Below are positions 23,801-35,930 of a stretch of 64,000 nt of DNA, piece after piece. Numbering within the stretch: the stretch's first letter is position 1; every line of letters begins with the position of its first letter. Made by a program: the position numbers and the translations under genes. Under the pieces are notes generated by a model that ran no database searches, was not told where the DNA came from, and saw only the letters and a list, made by a program, of their open reading frames with translations. Source of the stretch: Euptelea pleiosperma (Eukaryota; Streptophyta; Magnoliopsida; Ranunculales; Eupteleaceae); NCBI GenBank assembly GCA_035048495.1, contig CM068553.1, positions 17,485,190 to 17,549,189 of the forward strand, read 5' to 3'.

Positions 23801-24665
23801 AGGAACATCACATGTTTTTTTTCTTAATTTTTCCACTAATAATATTTTTTTTTTTTTTTACAGTTCTCTTAAACCCTAATCAATTATTTAATTTTCTATC
23901 ATTAAATGCTCATCGCCACACCCTTGCACGTGTTATCGAGCATATCATAATCTTGTAAAGCAACAAAGGAACATTACATTTTTTTTTCTTAATTTTTCCA
24001 CAAAAAAATTTGTTTTTTTTATTATTTTTTATTTTTTATACAATTCTCTTAAACCCTAATCAATTATTTAGTTTTCTATCAGTAAATGCTCATCGCCGCA
24101 CTCTCGTACGTCTGATATCGATCATATCATAATCTTGTAAAGCAACAAAGGAACATTACATGTTTTTTTTTCTTAATTTTTCCACAAATAACCTCTTTTC
24201 TTTTCTTTTATTTTTTACAATTCTCTTAAACCCTAATCAATTATTTAATTTTCTATCATTAAATGCTCGTCACAGCACTCTCGCACGTGTTATCGAGCAT
24301 ATCATAATCTTGTAAAGCAACAAAGGAATATTACATTTTTTTTCTTAATTTTCCCACAAAAACCTCTTTTTATTTTTGCAATTCTCTTAAACCCTAATCA
24401 ATTATTTAGTTCTCTATCAGTAAATGCTCATTGCCGCACTCTCGTACGTCTGTTATCGATCATATCATAATCTTGTAAAGCAACAAAGGAACATTACATG
24501 TTTTTTTTTTCTTAATTTTTCCACAAATAACCTTTTTTTTTTTTTTCTTTTTTGCAATTCTCTTAAACCCTAATCAATTATTTAATTTTCTATCATTAAA
24601 CGCTCATCGCCGCACTCTCGCACGTGTTATCGATCATATCATAATCTTGTACAGCAACAAAAACA
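23801..24665. repeat. Five-unit tandem repeat, 163-182 bp
   Basis: Units start at 23801, 23967, 24149, 24324 and 24487 with AGGAACATTACATG, a T-run, CTTAAACCCTAATCAATTAT, TTTTCTATCA, a GCAC(G)TG/TACGTCTG part, and ATCATATCATAATCTTGTA. T-run lengths cause the length differences. It lies 1.3 kb past the 3' end of the DREB gene. Confidence 0.9.
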
Positions 24666-25945
24666 AAATATTTCATTACAAGCCAAATCCAAACACTATG
24701 TTTGGATTAGTGCCAACAACACCCTCCTAATTTTCAACTTAATCTGTGCAAATGACAATTACATATTTGCCGTAATCATAGCAACGTCAATATCATAATT
24801 CGACAATTAGATTTACATGACTTGATTAGACATTGCGACATATGTCGTGGGGGCGTCTCAATTATGCGGCAACATAATTTTCGTTTCTAGCTTAATCAGC
24901 ATGCATGCAAGTCAATTTGATGGGAGACAAAACTAGTACAACCTATATCTAGGCTTCACCTTATAGGATCAAAAATATCTTTTTTTTCTAATGCGAAAAA
25001 TAGCAATATTAACAAACCCTAAAAAATCTCGAATGTTATACCCGAAATACCTAGACCGTACAATTCTCGATCATTTTCAAATCCGAAAACAATGTCGCCC
25101 GCATCGGTAACAACACGTCGATCGTATCGATCGCCCCGTGGTTATAGTAATTTGTGGTCTTTATGGAATCTGTGGGCTATATGGTGTGGTGAAAATGATG
25201 GGGGAGGGAGACTAGAAAGGGGATAGTGATGGTGAGGTCATGTACCACTCAATGTTTAGTGGCTTCTATTGGTCTAATGGGGCATGACCCTTTACTTTGT
25301 TACACTTTCACTAAAGAAAATTTTGAATTTAATTTATTTTAAAGAAGATATTGTCCCCATGTAGGGTGCTTATATGTCTGTCGACATGGTGGGAAGTATA
25401 TTATACTTTTTATTTCATTTAATTACGGTAGGTGAGGTGATGATCTAAGCAAAAATATTCGACCAGGATCTTCCTCTTTTTTTTTTTTTTTTTTTATATG
25501 GAAGATTAGCTTTCCAATTTGATACACAAAAAGGAAGTTGTCATGATCATGCCATTATCACCACATGATGCATTTCCTTGCAATTTCACTTAAATGGGGT
25601 TTTCTAATTTTGACTTTTGGGTCAAAATGCACAAATAAAACTTGAATTATTACATTCCATATTCATTCATAATTTCATATACATATATATTTCATATACA
25701 TACAGGGGTGGAGGCTAAGGCCATTGTCAACTTCAGAGCGCATGTTAGCAATATAGAGAACCCTCCCCCCCCAAGGCCCCTTTTTCTGCAGAGGAGAACT
25801 GAAAATTATAAAAGTAGTAAGAAACCAAACCCGACGTGAAGATTGAAAAACGTGGTTTCCTGAATTGTGTTTGGAAGAACGGAATAGTTGTTGTAACAAA
25901 ATGTGGAAAATTTGGAAGTTAGTGTACATGAGAATTTTGGACTTC
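24666..25945. other. Region 3' of the DREB gene, no gene seen
   Basis: AT-rich, with T-runs at 25472-25495 and a C-run near 25765. The gene's 3' untranslated part should lie just below 25946. No reading frame with a recognisable domain. Confidence 0.5.
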
Positions 25946-26761
25946 CTAGTAGTACTCCCATAAGAATGGTTCCTCTAGTCGGAATCCGATGTTAGCGCCG
26001 TCACGTAGCCACGACGAGGAATCACAAAGCCCGTCGATTGGATCAGTGAGGTCGAGGAAGAGATCGGGTAGGTCGAACAATGTATCATCGTCGTCCGTGG
26101 AAGGAGAAATTGAAGATTCTTGAGTGTCGTCTGATGTCGTAGTCGGAGTAGGAGAGTGAAACATTGGTAGCTCGGTTGGGCTTGTCGTGTCGGTTTCGGG
26201 ATTTTCGCCAAATGTAGCTGCAGCTGCTTTTGCGGCTGCTGCTTGAATGTCCTTAGGTGACGCGCTTGCAGGACGAGGGAGCTCGGAGGCTAATTCAGGG
26301 AAATTGAGGTATGCTGATTGACCTTTGATTGTGAGCGCAGCTACGTCGTGAGCTCGAGCCGCCATTTCGGGCGTGGGGAATGTCCCAAGCCAAATTCTTG
26401 ACTTCTTTCTCGGCTCGCGAATTTCGGACACCCATTTGCCCCAATTGCGCATCCGTACTCCTCGATAAGTCGGGTGCTTGCCATCACTACCGCTCTTGTG
26501 CGGCTTCCTAGTCTCATTGTCATCTTTCACTACTTCTTGAACTTTCTTAGAGCCTTTCTTGGTTGTGGACTCGGTCGGAATCTTCGAATTTTCGTCGAAG
26601 AAGGTGTTTTTACCTGCGAAAGTCACCAAAACGGAGGAAGAAGATGAAGAGGAGGAGGAGGAGGAGGAGGTGGTGGTGGTGGTGGTGGAAGAAGGGGTGG
26701 TGGTGGTAGTTGAAGTATAGGAGGAGGTATGAGCCTCAAACTGTATGAGTGGTCCTTCCAT
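25946..26761 (-). CDS. AP2/ERF transcription factor, DREB A-4 (group III) type
   Basis: A single-exon, 271-residue nuclear DNA-binding factor. Residues 1-45 are rich in Ser and Thr (Ser run about 32-43). Basic patches at 68-73 and 85-95 could serve nuclear import. The AP2 domain spans about 98-155 with [25 protein letters not shown] and [10 protein letters not shown]. The domain positions V14 (V111) and E19 (E116) are the DREB pair, known to favour the DRE/CRT core CCGAC. After the domain come [17 protein letters not shown], a acidic [16 protein letters not shown] and the C-terminal EEPFLWEYY. These are motifs of A-4 members such as ERF034/ERF035/TINY relatives, and the acidic part is a likely activator. 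The first ATG gives a normal family length. A TATA-like ATTTTATGTAC lies about 40 bases upstream. The exact orthologue cannot be named; a role in stress or growth control is family knowledge. Confidence 0.95.
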   Translation of the reverse strand: MEGPLIQFEAHTSSYTSTTTTTPSSTTTTTTSSSSSSSSSSSSVLVTFAGKNTFFDENSKIPTESTTKKGSKKVQEVVKDDNETRKPHKSGSDGKHPTYRGVRMRNWGKWVSEIREPRKKSRIWLGTFPTPEMAARAHDVAALTIKGQSAYLNFPELASELPRPASASPKDIQAAAAKAAAATFGENPETDTTSPTELPMFHSPTPTTTSDDTQESSISPSTDDDDTLFDLPDLFLDLTDPIDGLCDSSSWLRDGANIGFRLEEPFLWEYY

Positions 26762-27219
26762 GTGTTGGTGCAGTTGGAGAATGGGAGAGGGAGTACATAA
26801 AATAGAAGGGGTGGGCTTTTATGATTCTTCCATAAATTGGAAGAGATAAAAATAAAAAAGTGGGCCCCAACAGAAACGGGCTACAGCAATTTCTGTTTTG
26901 TTGTTATTGATCTTTCACCGTCCTTTGTTCCTTACCTTGGCCTAATATCTCTCTCCGTCTCAATAAAAACCAGTGTTTGGATGACAAAGCATTTTTCATG
27001 TGGCCACAATTTGGATTTCTTAGAGATTGATGGGGCCCCATTTCAAACCATGAAATTCACATGAAAGCTGGCATGGGCCCCATAATGGGTCCCATCTAAT
27101 GTTTACCATTGATTCTCTCTTCCATCGATGACGTCGATCACGTCTTTTTATGCGTAATTAATCCCTTAATCTTTTAATAAAAAGAAAAACGCCGTAACTG
27201 TGCGTTTAACGGCTCCAAA
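26762..27219 (-). promoter_or_regulatory. Upstream region of the DREB gene
   Basis: On the minus strand a TATA-like ATTTTATGTACTCC lies about 40 bases before the ATG and ATAAAAGCCC about 65 bases before it. A pyrimidine-rich leader (CTCCCTCTCCCATTCTCC) joins the start codon. No other regulatory box can be argued for. A MITE starts about 460 bases upstream. Confidence 0.35.
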
Positions 27220-27531
27220 GTTGGGGGATGGCCGATGACAGCGCGCAATATGATCTACGTGGCACACTCTTAGAGGACTCTGACCGTATGGATGTTTTTC
27301 TAATCCCTAGGTGGATCTATAAACCAAAAAAATCAGCTTGATTAGTGATTTCAAACCCTCAAATAATGGTCAATAATGCTAAAAAAGCAACCCATGAAAA
27401 TAACTCTAATCCAATGCCTAGAAATTACTAATCGGGCTGATTTTTTGGTTTGTAGGTCCACCTAGGGATTGGCCAAATATCCATACGGTCCATCTGCCTC
27501 GATGACAGGGCCCTGTCATCAAAGTTTTACT
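27220..27531. mobile_element. Core-sharing MITE, copy B
   Basis: Left GCCGATGACAGCGCGCAATATGATCTACGTGG; right GATGACAGGGCCCTGTCATC then AAAGTTTTACTG. The centre has ATCAGCTTGATTAGTGATTTC and GGTCCACCTAGGGATTGG. Related to copies A and E. Not coding. It lies 460 bp upstream of the DREB start. Confidence 0.75.
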
Positions 27532-28102
27532 GTCCCATGTGGGTCTAGATTATTTTAGAAGAAGACAACTAATGAAACACGGTACACATGAGTGGACAAT
27601 AAGCTGTTACATCTTCCTAAATAATAATTTGAAAATCATTTGTTTGAAAAAAATTTAAGGAAAATTTGGGGATACTACCAAAAGAAAATGTAGTTAAAAA
27701 ATACTACAGATCTCCATTGTACACATGGCACACATGCTAGTGGGTCCGGACTATTCAGAACATGTGGGTCCCACTTAAGGAGATCGACTATATATAATAA
27801 TTTAACCCCCTTCTTTTTTGTCATTTTTTGAATCAGAAAATCCAAATGAGAAGGATTCATCAGATTGTTAGGATCATCTCATCAGACTGATTTGTCGGTT
27901 TGATCTCCTACGTTGGGTGGGATGGTCATGTGTAAGCATCAAGTATAATACTTTAGTTGTAATTTCAATATGAAAATGATGTTGCCACCCTGAGGGTCTA
28001 ATACTGTTGATGATCACGAGGACCAACTAACAGTGTAGACCTAGTGAGGACATCTTCCTGAGGTTGACAGAAACAATGCTCATTCCAATACGTGTTGTGC
28101 TG
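27532..28102. other. Gene-free spacer
   Basis: No recognisable gene or repeat edge between copies B and C. The short open frames have no known domain. Confidence 0.4.
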
Positions 28103-28505
28103 GAGAAAACCTTCGCTCACACTTGTGTGTGAGCAAAGCCGATCACACATCATAATATGAACCAAGGGGTACACTCTTAGAGGACGATGACCGTATGGAT
28201 GTTTGGCTAGTCCGTCGGTGGACTCGTAAACCAAAAATTAGCTTGATTAGTAATTTCTAAGCGTTGGATTGGAGTCATTTGCTTGGGTTGCTTTTAACAG
28301 TGGAATTTAGAGCATTATTGACCATTATTTGGGGTACTAGATCCAAAGGTCTGAGATAACTAATCAGGTTGATTTTTGGTTTTCAGGTTCAACGGGGGAC
28401 TGACCAAACATCCATACGGTCATAGTCCTCTAAGAGTGTGCCACGTGGCTCATATTGTGGTGTGTGATCGGTTGCTCACACACAGGTGTGAGCGAAGGTT
28501 TACTC
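28103..28505. mobile_element. Core-sharing MITE, copy C (word GCTCACAC)
   Basis: Both ends have AAACCTTCGCTCACAC, then TGTGTGTGAGCAA, then CCGATCACACA, then the common ATAATATGA/CAATATGAGCCACGTGG core. The end word is entirely different from GATGACAG of copies A, B and E, yet its layout (word, its complement, then the word again) is the same. Confidence 0.82.
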
Positions 28506-28528
28506 GTGGACCCAGTAGTTCAATTCTT

Positions 28529-28900
28529 CAATAAATCTTTGATGACGGACCACATTATAAGCCACGTGGCACACTATTACAGAAAGAAACAGAAAATGAG
28601 TAAAACTTCAAGATTTCTATTTTTTTTTTTACTTTTTTTTTTATTATAAAAGCAAAAGCAATTGGGTACGTGGCAAAAGTAATCAGGTACGTGCGGAGAA
28701 TAGTGTGGCTGTCATCACGTCATCGAAGTTTCACTCCCAAAACATAAGCCTCACTGGTGATTTCTAACCTTTTGATCTGAGTACACCTAATAATGTTAGA
28801 ATCCAACGGTTAAAAAATACTCTATATATAGGTACGGTGAATGATCTATAAGAAAGAGCCACGTGGCTCAGAATGTGGTCCGTCATCAAAGATTTACTAT
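28529..28900. mobile_element. Core-sharing MITE, copy D (word GATGACGGACCACA)
   Basis: Left TAAATCTTTGATGACGGACCACATTATAAGCCACGTGG; the right end is its inverted copy and finishes ATTTACTA. The centre is altered: a poly-T stretch at 28620-28645 and only part of the usual core (CTAACCTTTTGATC...ATGTTAGAATCCAACGG). Confidence 0.78.
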
Positions 28901-30769
28901 GTGGTCGTTTGTCCCAAATGAGAAAGTGAGAGGACTTGTTCTTGTCTAATCTACCTAAATAATAGGAGTTGTGTCCCAAAATCCTTCTTGGAAACATCTA
29001 CAGAGAAGGCCCGGCCTGGCCCGGCCAGCCCTTTGACGGGAAAGCAACGAGGTGGAGGATGCAGTTTTAAGAAGATCTCTCATCTCCCCCAACTTTCATA
29101 AAAGCAAAACCTACCTTTGGGCCACCACCCTCGTATCCAACCCTAGATTATTTTTGGTGATTATAACTTGTCTTTGCCCTTATAGGGACGGTCACATTAA
29201 AGGGTAGGGTAGCTGGGGAGGGGAGGGGGTCCTCTAGTTTTGCGACCATGGGACCATGGCATAAAAAAATCTTGCTTTGTTTACTCTCTAACAGCCACAT
29301 GATTTATATATCCTAATAAATGTTAATTACATTGCCAGCCCTACATTGTCTCATCAAAACTACCACATCCTGGCTTATATGACCCGTCATTAATTTCTTA
29401 GGTCCACATCGTTTCCATTCGTGTCGTCTAGTCTTATTTTCCTTATTGGGTCTGGTCCAACCTTGGTTAACTACTCGCTTCGTCCTATTTTCTTTAATCT
29501 ATTTGATTAATCGAGGTTTAGCCGTCAGCGTTTCCGCTCGGCTCGCTCGGTGGGCCAGAGTTATTATGAAATGATCTTGGCCGTATGTTTGTGATTTTTA
29601 GTGATATCATTAGATACTCTACATAGTGCTTAGGATAAAATTATACGCTTTTTTTTGTCATATTCATGTAATCTTGTACTCGAAATAGGTTCCGGAAATC
29701 CCAATTGCCAAACATTTTTAGGGTTTTTCAGAGGTCATGCTTTGTTTTAGGGGACCTCTTTTCTGACTTGTCTATCCATTCATGTTCTCCGGCTGTGGAT
29801 TCCGTGAATCCAACAGTGGTTGATTGTACTGAGCTGGTATTCACTTTTTGCCAAAGCAAAACCACCGTTGGATCCTTCCACACCCGACAAATAATAAAAA
29901 TTTTGCACAAAAAATGGCGATCCATCTACCTTTCAGAGTTCATGCTTTGTATGAGTCGTTAGAATATGGGTCGGGCTCATGGGACTCGTCTATTGATTCA
30001 TGTTCTCGGACGTGGATTCCGAGAACCCAACGGTGGTTGATAGCCATATTTAAAAACTCAAGTGTCTGTTTGGTTAGCCATATTTCCGCGAAAAATAATA
30101 ATTTATTTTTGCACAAACAAGCTCATAAGATCATTTATTTTTTCTTTTTTTATGCGAAAATGGTGATCCATCTACCAAACATACGGCCCAGTTCGCTCGG
30201 TATAACAATGATTTCTACCTGATCACCCCTCAAGAGGGGTGTTTGGTTGTAAGATTTCTGTGTGATGAATAAGCATTTGCAAGCTGTAAGTAAATAACAT
30301 GTGGTTTGGAGGGTAAAGCGTATCCCACAATCCATAATCCCTGCAAGTCAAACAACTTATAGCTCTGACCCACGATGTAGTCAATCCAGGACAGAACTAT
30401 GGTTGTACCAAACACTGGCTAAGAGTATAAATTCTTAAAATTCGGTTCAAACTTAATTAGATTCAGACTGTGGTAGGTCCGTTACTGTTGTCGTGCTATA
30501 AGGACGTCCAAGTCTACTGCTTCAAATCCATTAATTTTTTTGTGGTGGGAATGAGGCCACAATATGCATTTTTTTTTTTTCCAATTGAAAATCGTCGAAA
30601 CGTGTGAAATAGTTGTTCGTGTCCACCTCAAGAGGACGTTCTCCCTAGCGTCCAAATTGTTGGATGGTCGTAGTGGGAATCCCGAGGACTATCTAAAGAA
30701 GACATACCCACATGAGGTAGACACATCAACATGTACGGAATTGGTTGTACTCCGGTACACTTTGTGGGG
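28901..30769. other. Gene-free stretch with scattered repeats
   Basis: Contains the GGATTCCGTGAATCCAAC / CCACCGTTGGATC inverted unit (29795-29880) and a half copy (29995-30045, GTGGATTCCGAGAACCCAAC). A MITE-like unit with GAGGGGTGTTTGGTTGTAAG ... GGTTGTACCAAACACTGG lies at 30230-30420. No gene signature was found. Confidence 0.45.
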
Positions 30770-31156
30770 GAGTAGAACTTTGACGACAGGGTCATGTCAT
30801 TGAAGACGATGACACGGGCAATATAAGCCACCTGACACGCCCTTAGGGAACTCTTGACTCCCTAATTGGACCTACAAACCAAAAATCAGCTTGATTAGTG
30901 ATTTCGAACCTTTGGATCTTGGTACCTCAAATAATGGTTAATGATTCTCAAATTCCCACGGTTAAAATCAACCCATGAAAATGATTCCAATCAAACACCT
31001 AGAAATCACTAATCTGGCTGATTTTTGGGTTGTAGGTCCACCTAGGGATTGGCCAAACATCCATTCGGTCAGAGTCCTATAAGAATGTGCCGCGTGGCTC
31101 ATATTTCGCCTTGTCATCGGTCTCGATGACAGGACCATGTCATCAAAGTTTTACTC
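30770..31156. mobile_element. Core-sharing MITE, copy E (word GATGACA)
   Basis: Left GAGTAGAACTTTGACGACAGGGTCATGTCATTGAAGACGATGACA in parts; right end inverted and finishing AAAGTTTTACTCC. The core (CAATATAAGCCACCTGACACGCCC, ACCAAAAATCAGCTTGATTAG) is shared. Same word class as A and B. Confidence 0.8.
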
Positions 31157-31538
31157 CACTCAGGGTAATCACCTTTCAACTGATTCCTTGTGTCGTATAA
31201 AGATCTAAGTGCAATTGTGAGCCTAGCATTGAAGTCGGTGGTGGGTCTCACCATCACCGTTGGATCACTATGTTTTTTAAGAAGACATGCACGTAACACA
31301 CTTCATTTTCCTCGTTTCTTTGTACTATTAAAGTGACGTGCTCCACATAGCAGATCATGTAGACATGATCCATCATCATGATGTACGTTTGTCTCTTATC
31401 TTTATATGGTGGATCCATATTTACAGTACAAAACTTCACCAGCTTCAATATCAGTAAAAAAAGATGGGAGAATCTTAATTGATTGACAAGTGAGGAAATA
31501 CGTACAGAACTTTCCAGTCAAAACTTATACAAGTATAC
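31157..31538. other. Gene-free spacer
   Basis: No repeat or gene recognised between copies E and F. Confidence 0.4.
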
Positions 31539-31890
31539 GAATAAAACTTCTGTCACAACGCACAATATGAGCCACGTGGCACACTTTTAGTGGACGATGA
31601 TCCTATGGATGTTTGGCTAGTCCCTCGGTGGACCTCTAACCTAAAAATCAGCATGATTAGTGATTTCTAAGTGATTGGATTGAAGTTATTTTCATGGGTT
31701 GATTTTAACGGTAGGAATTTGAGCATTATTGAGCGTTATTTGGGTGCAAAGATCCAAAGGTTGTAAATCACTAATCAGGCTGATTTTTTGGTTTATAGAT
31801 CCACCGAGGGACTGGTCAAACATCCATACGGTCAGCATCCACTAAGAGTGTGCCACGTGGCTCATATTTTTGTGACAGATGTTTTACTCC
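31539..31890. mobile_element. Core-sharing MITE, copy F (word CTGTCACAA)
   Basis: Left GAATAAAACTTCTGTCACAA, right TTGTGACAGATGTTTTACTCC. Both are followed inwards by CACAATATGAGCCACGTGG or its complement. The end word is short and lacks the internal hairpin of A, C and G. Confidence 0.82.
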
Positions 31891-31923
31891 AAGTATACTC
31901 CCATGAGAGAGAGACAACCTTTT

Positions 31924-32270
31924 AGAGTAGAACTTGACTGACTACCACCAGTCAGCAAAGTTACTGACCGCCCACAATATGAGCAACGTGGCATACTCTT
32001 AGAGGAAGCTGACCATATGAATGTTTGGCCAATCCTAGGAGGACCTACAGACCTTTGTAAACCTAATGATGGTCACAGTTAAAATTCATCCCAATGAAAC
32101 GATTCCAATCCAAGCTTGGAAATCACTAATCAAGCTAATATTTTGGTTTGTATCTCCATCTAGGGTTGGGCCAAACATTCATAAGGTCAGAAATCTCTAA
32201 TAATATGCCATGTGGCTCATATTGTGGGTGGTAACTTTGCTGACTGGCGGCGGTTAGCAAAGTTCTTCTC
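31924..32270. mobile_element. Core-sharing MITE, copy G (word TTTGCTGAC)
   Basis: Right end, read inwards: AACTTTGCTAACCGCCG, then CCAGTCAGCAAAGTTACC, then CACCCACAATATGAGCC. The left end mirrors it (GACTGACTACC...GTCAGCAAAGTTACTGACC). The word and its complement again form a small hairpin in each end. Confidence 0.8.
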
Positions 32271-32829
32271 TCTTTTAGAAATGGGGTGGGGCTCATTTGA
32301 TTTGGAAATGGAGTATTCCTAAATGATCCTCTCTATGTATCAGCCCAGCATTTGGCCCATTTTTATTTTAGCCCTAAAATTTTTAAAATCAAATAATTCT
32401 CTACATGCATTCTCTGTACACCCATCAACCAAAAATACACTAAATTCCTCCCTCTTCATTTCTTCTCCATGTCGAAACCATCAAAGCCTCTTCTATTGAT
32501 CGAATCTCCTTCTCCTTCCTCATTTCTTCCACCCACCAAAATCCCTTCTCATTCCTCGATTCTTTGACCAATCAAAATCTCCTTACTCACCTCGTTCTTG
32601 ACCATCGATTGACCTGTCCTTGTGAGTGTCGATTGTTGAGAACCAAAACCCATTTCCAACAAAGCCTACACCAAATTCTTCTTCACTTAATTGATAGTGT
32701 AGAACCAACACTACATCTCTAACAAGGACTCCACCAAGTACGAGTTTGAAGGACCGTAGAAATTTCAAACCCTCAAATATGGTAAGTGATATTTGTTTCA
32801 TTTGTTATAGGTGTTTTTCATTATATTTA
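32271..32829. other. Gene-free spacer
   Basis: Pyrimidine-rich stretches near 32450-32560. No gene domain. It ends at a Helitron-like terminus. Confidence 0.4.
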
Positions 32830-33215
32830 CTAGGGGAACACCACGTGCGATGCACGTGCACCATACACATGGAAACACCTTACACGTGGCATATTCGTAG
32901 AGATCACTGACCGTATTGATGTTTGGCCCATCCCTAGATGGGCCAATATGCAAAAAAATCAGCCTGATTAGTGGTTTTTAAGGATTTGATTGGAGTCATT
33001 TTCATGGGTTGATTTTAACCATAGATTTCAAGCATTATTTGGGGTCCATAGATCCAAAGGTTTGAAATCACTAATCAGACTGATATTTGGTATATACATC
33101 CACCTAGGAATGAGACAAACATTCATAAGGTTAGTTGTCTCTAAGAGTGTACCACATGGCTTATACGATTGTCCCTCATGATGATGAGGGATGTGGGCGT
33201 GCCAGATAACCTGAA
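32830..33215 (-). mobile_element. Helitron-like 3' terminus with strong hairpin
   Basis: CTAG at 32830-32833 is followed on the plus strand by GGGAACAC and CACGTGCGATGCACGTG, a 7-bp stem with a 3-base loop. Read on the minus strand this is hairpin, short spacer, CTAG, as in Helitron 3' ends. The body (GTGGCATATTCGTAGAGATCACTGACCG ... GATGAGGGATGTGGGCG) matches 11874-12260. The body also carries the MITE core (CAGCCTGATTAGTG, TTGATTTTAACC). Confidence 0.62.
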
Positions 33216-33402
33216 CTATGAAAAGACATTTAATGAGGGAAGGTTTTGCCTTTGAAAGTAGAGGGGCTTTTAATTGTGTCACATGTGTGCCACTACCGGT
33301 TGTTGCTTTATAGATTGCACACCATATGTTTCATTTTATTTTTTGTAAGCAGATATGTTTCATTTTAATGATGTGTTTTCATATATGTTTCACACAGGGC
33401 CG

Positions 33403-33949
33403 TCTAGATACATGTTGAGGCCTAAGGCAAAACTCTATACAAGCCTTATTTATATTTAATATATTAAAATATATGATATTAAAAAATTAAACTGTATTAT
33501 TAGAAATATTTATATAAAAACTATTCGATCTTAATAATCAAAAACTACGGAAAAAAGTTAAGATGCAGATGAAAATCCTTGGTTTAGTCGATGTAGAGGA
33601 CTCTCGTGACCCTACATAGATCATTTTTTTTTGGGTCCAATGACTGTGTGGATGTTCAGCCCACCTATTGATCGATAAACACACTAAAAATCAACTTAAT
33701 TGATGATTTCTAGCCATTGGATTTACTATCCAAAAAACATGCTTGAATCCACCAACTAGAATCATGTCCTAAAAAGTAATAAAATATCTATGGCTAGAGA
33801 TAATCAATCGGGTTGATTTTTGGTTTGTATATGCGATAAAGGTTGGGCTAAAAATCCACGTGGTTAGTGGGACCTGGGCTGGTGGCCTTCTCTCACCAAG
33901 GGGCCTTAGGCAACTGCCTTAATTGCCTTAAGGTAGAATCGACCCTGAT
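33403..33949. mobile_element. MITE-like element (CAGGGCCG ends) with shared core
   Basis: Left end ACAGGGCCGTCTAGATACATGTTGAGGCCTAAGGC in parts; right end GGGGCCTTAGGCAAC...GCCTTAAGGTAGAATCGACCCTG. AT-rich left half. From 33640 on it carries the GACTGTGTGGATG...AAATCAACTTAATTGATG core of 12331-12612, so it seems to be one MITE inserted in another. Confidence 0.55.
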
Positions 33950-34131
33950 TGCACACCATATGGTTGATAAAATGTCTAAAACACCTAAGGTTATGTTGCA
34001 ATGATACGATTTATTTGTGTTAGATTTTATTTTGTATGTTTAAATTTCTTTAATGTTAACATAAAATTTTATTTTCAAACACCATTGAAATTCAACAAGA
34101 AGCTAATATAATGCTTTTCTTGGTTCTGGAA

Positions 34132-34352
34132 AGGCCTTTGTACCCCTAATCATGGTCACAATTAAAAATCAACCCAATGAAATGACTCCAATCCAACGCT
34201 TGGAAATCACTAATCAGGCAAATTTTTGGTTTGTATCTCTATCTAGGGTTGGGCCAAACATTCATAAGGTCAGAAATCTCTAATATTATGCCATGTGGCT
34301 CATATTATGGGCGGTAATTAACTTTGCCGCCCATAATATGAGAATACATTAG
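34132..34352. mobile_element. Core-sharing MITE, copy J (right half only)
   Basis: It has GGAAATCACTAATCAGGC, GGTTTGTATCTC, GGGTTGGGCCAAACATTCATAAGGTCAG and GCCATGTGGCTCATATTATG, then GGGCGGTAATTAACTTTGCCGCCC, a near-perfect hairpin. It is closest to copy G. It abuts the RTE LINE remnant. Confidence 0.65.
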
Positions 34353-35930
34353 AGAAATTTATCTTTGATATGAGCAGTTACTTCATCTATAACTAAAGCA
34401 AATAAGTATATATAATTAGGGTTGATCCTTAATGTAATCCAACTGTTATTGAAAACTCATTTGGCTCCTCACTAATTGTTTAAACACTAGTTTACTCTCA
34501 TACATATCTTTAATAATGTCAGTATATCTATTCGGGGCTTCCTTATTTCTCAATGTCTACCAAATTAATTCTTTAGAGACTATCATATGTTTTTTCTAAG
34601 TTAATAAAAACCATGTGGAGATTCTTCTTCTTTTCTCTAAATTTTCTCATCATTTGTTTAAGTAAACAATTACTTCGATAGTCGACCTTCTAGGCATAAA
34701 ATTTAAATTGATTTTCAAGTATCCTTATCTTTATCTTAATCTTTGTTCCATCATTCTTTCTTCTATTTTCACAGTGGGGCTCATAAGTTTGATACCACGT
34801 TAGTTTACACAACTCTGTAAGATCTTCTTTGTGTACTACAATGCTTCTCCATTTATTATTTTCAAAATATTATTAAGTAGCGTAGTAAGCTAAGACAATC
34901 TAATTCTTCTTGTGCATTTTCATACCTCTATTAGAATATCATTCATACGGTCTTATTTGTCTTCATCTTAGCAAAAGCTACTTTCACTTTGATACCCTAA
35001 TTCTATAAAGATATGTATATTTTATATTTTTCGTAGTATTTTCATCTAGTCTTATGTCCATTATGTTATCCCCATTTAATAATTTACAAAAACAATTCTT
35101 TCACCTTTCTTTAATTTTTTATCTTTCACTATCGTTAGGTCTTATAATAATTCATCTTTTCTCTAATGGTCTTTTGAACCTCATCATTCTACCACCAAAT
35201 ATTTTGTGTATTACTTTTATTTTAGATTCTCCAAGAACCTCTTTTGATACTCTTTTAATATATTTATCCATTACGTACATCTCACATTATCATAGTGTAT
35301 ACTTCTTCATTTCACATTTCTTTTTTATCAATTTATTTGTGAAAGACACAGCTTGTTCTCTTTTAAATTCTACTACTTTATTCTTCAGCATTTTTTATTT
35401 TTATTCTCTCTCTTTTATTTCTTGATGCGGACATCTAAAACCACTAACCTATGTTGTGTGGTCAGGCTCTCTCTTAGAATAACCTTACAATCTTTACACA
35501 TTAAGTTCTCTTAAGTTAAAAATAACTATTTAGCTCATATTTGTTCTACTTTACGAGATCATTTTTCATTTTTCTTCTTGTTCCAAACCCATATCTTTCA
35601 TGCACCCTTTTATATTCTCTACTTTTCTTGTATGCTTATTTAAGTCACATCTTATAGATTTCCTCTCTCCATCGGAAATTCTTTGTATTAATCCATCTAT
35701 GTTTTCCTACAATTATCTCTTAATACTTTTTATTAATCCAACTTGAGGAGCATAAGCACTAATTATGTTAATACTCTCTTTACCCATCATTATTTTTATT
35801 GACAACAACCTATCGCATATTTTCTTTACTCACACAACCATATCTTTCATATTTCTATATCCAATTATTCATATCCTACTTCTATTTACCTTGCTAGTCA
35901 TAATCGTGGTAGATCCTTGATTTATGTCAA
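34345..35930 (-). pseudogene. Decayed RTE-type LINE reverse transcriptase
   Basis: Minus-strand translation in several frames gives RTE-clade RT blocks in order: ENQFKFMPRRSTIEVI near 34740-34700, then a degenerate HMVFINLEKTYDS-like block near 34610, then INLVDIEK.GSPE.IY near 34560, and FALVIDEVTAHIKDK near 34370. Stops and frameshifts are frequent, so it is old and dead. RTE elements are known for the M-P-G-R-S-T and L-E-K-A-Y-D blocks. The upstream limit (towards 35930) is set only by similar base composition. The left end is cut by MITE copy J. Confidence 0.65.

Noticed and set aside
28103..28505. GCTCACAC...GTGTGAGC repeats as a CRISPR-like or regulatory array
   Set aside because: They are the matched ends of one MITE; there are only two ends with a core between, not regular spacers.
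35054..35425. A 123-codon hydrophobic plus-strand frame
   Set aside because: Lies antisense to a decayed RTE LINE; hydrophobicity comes from T-rich DNA.
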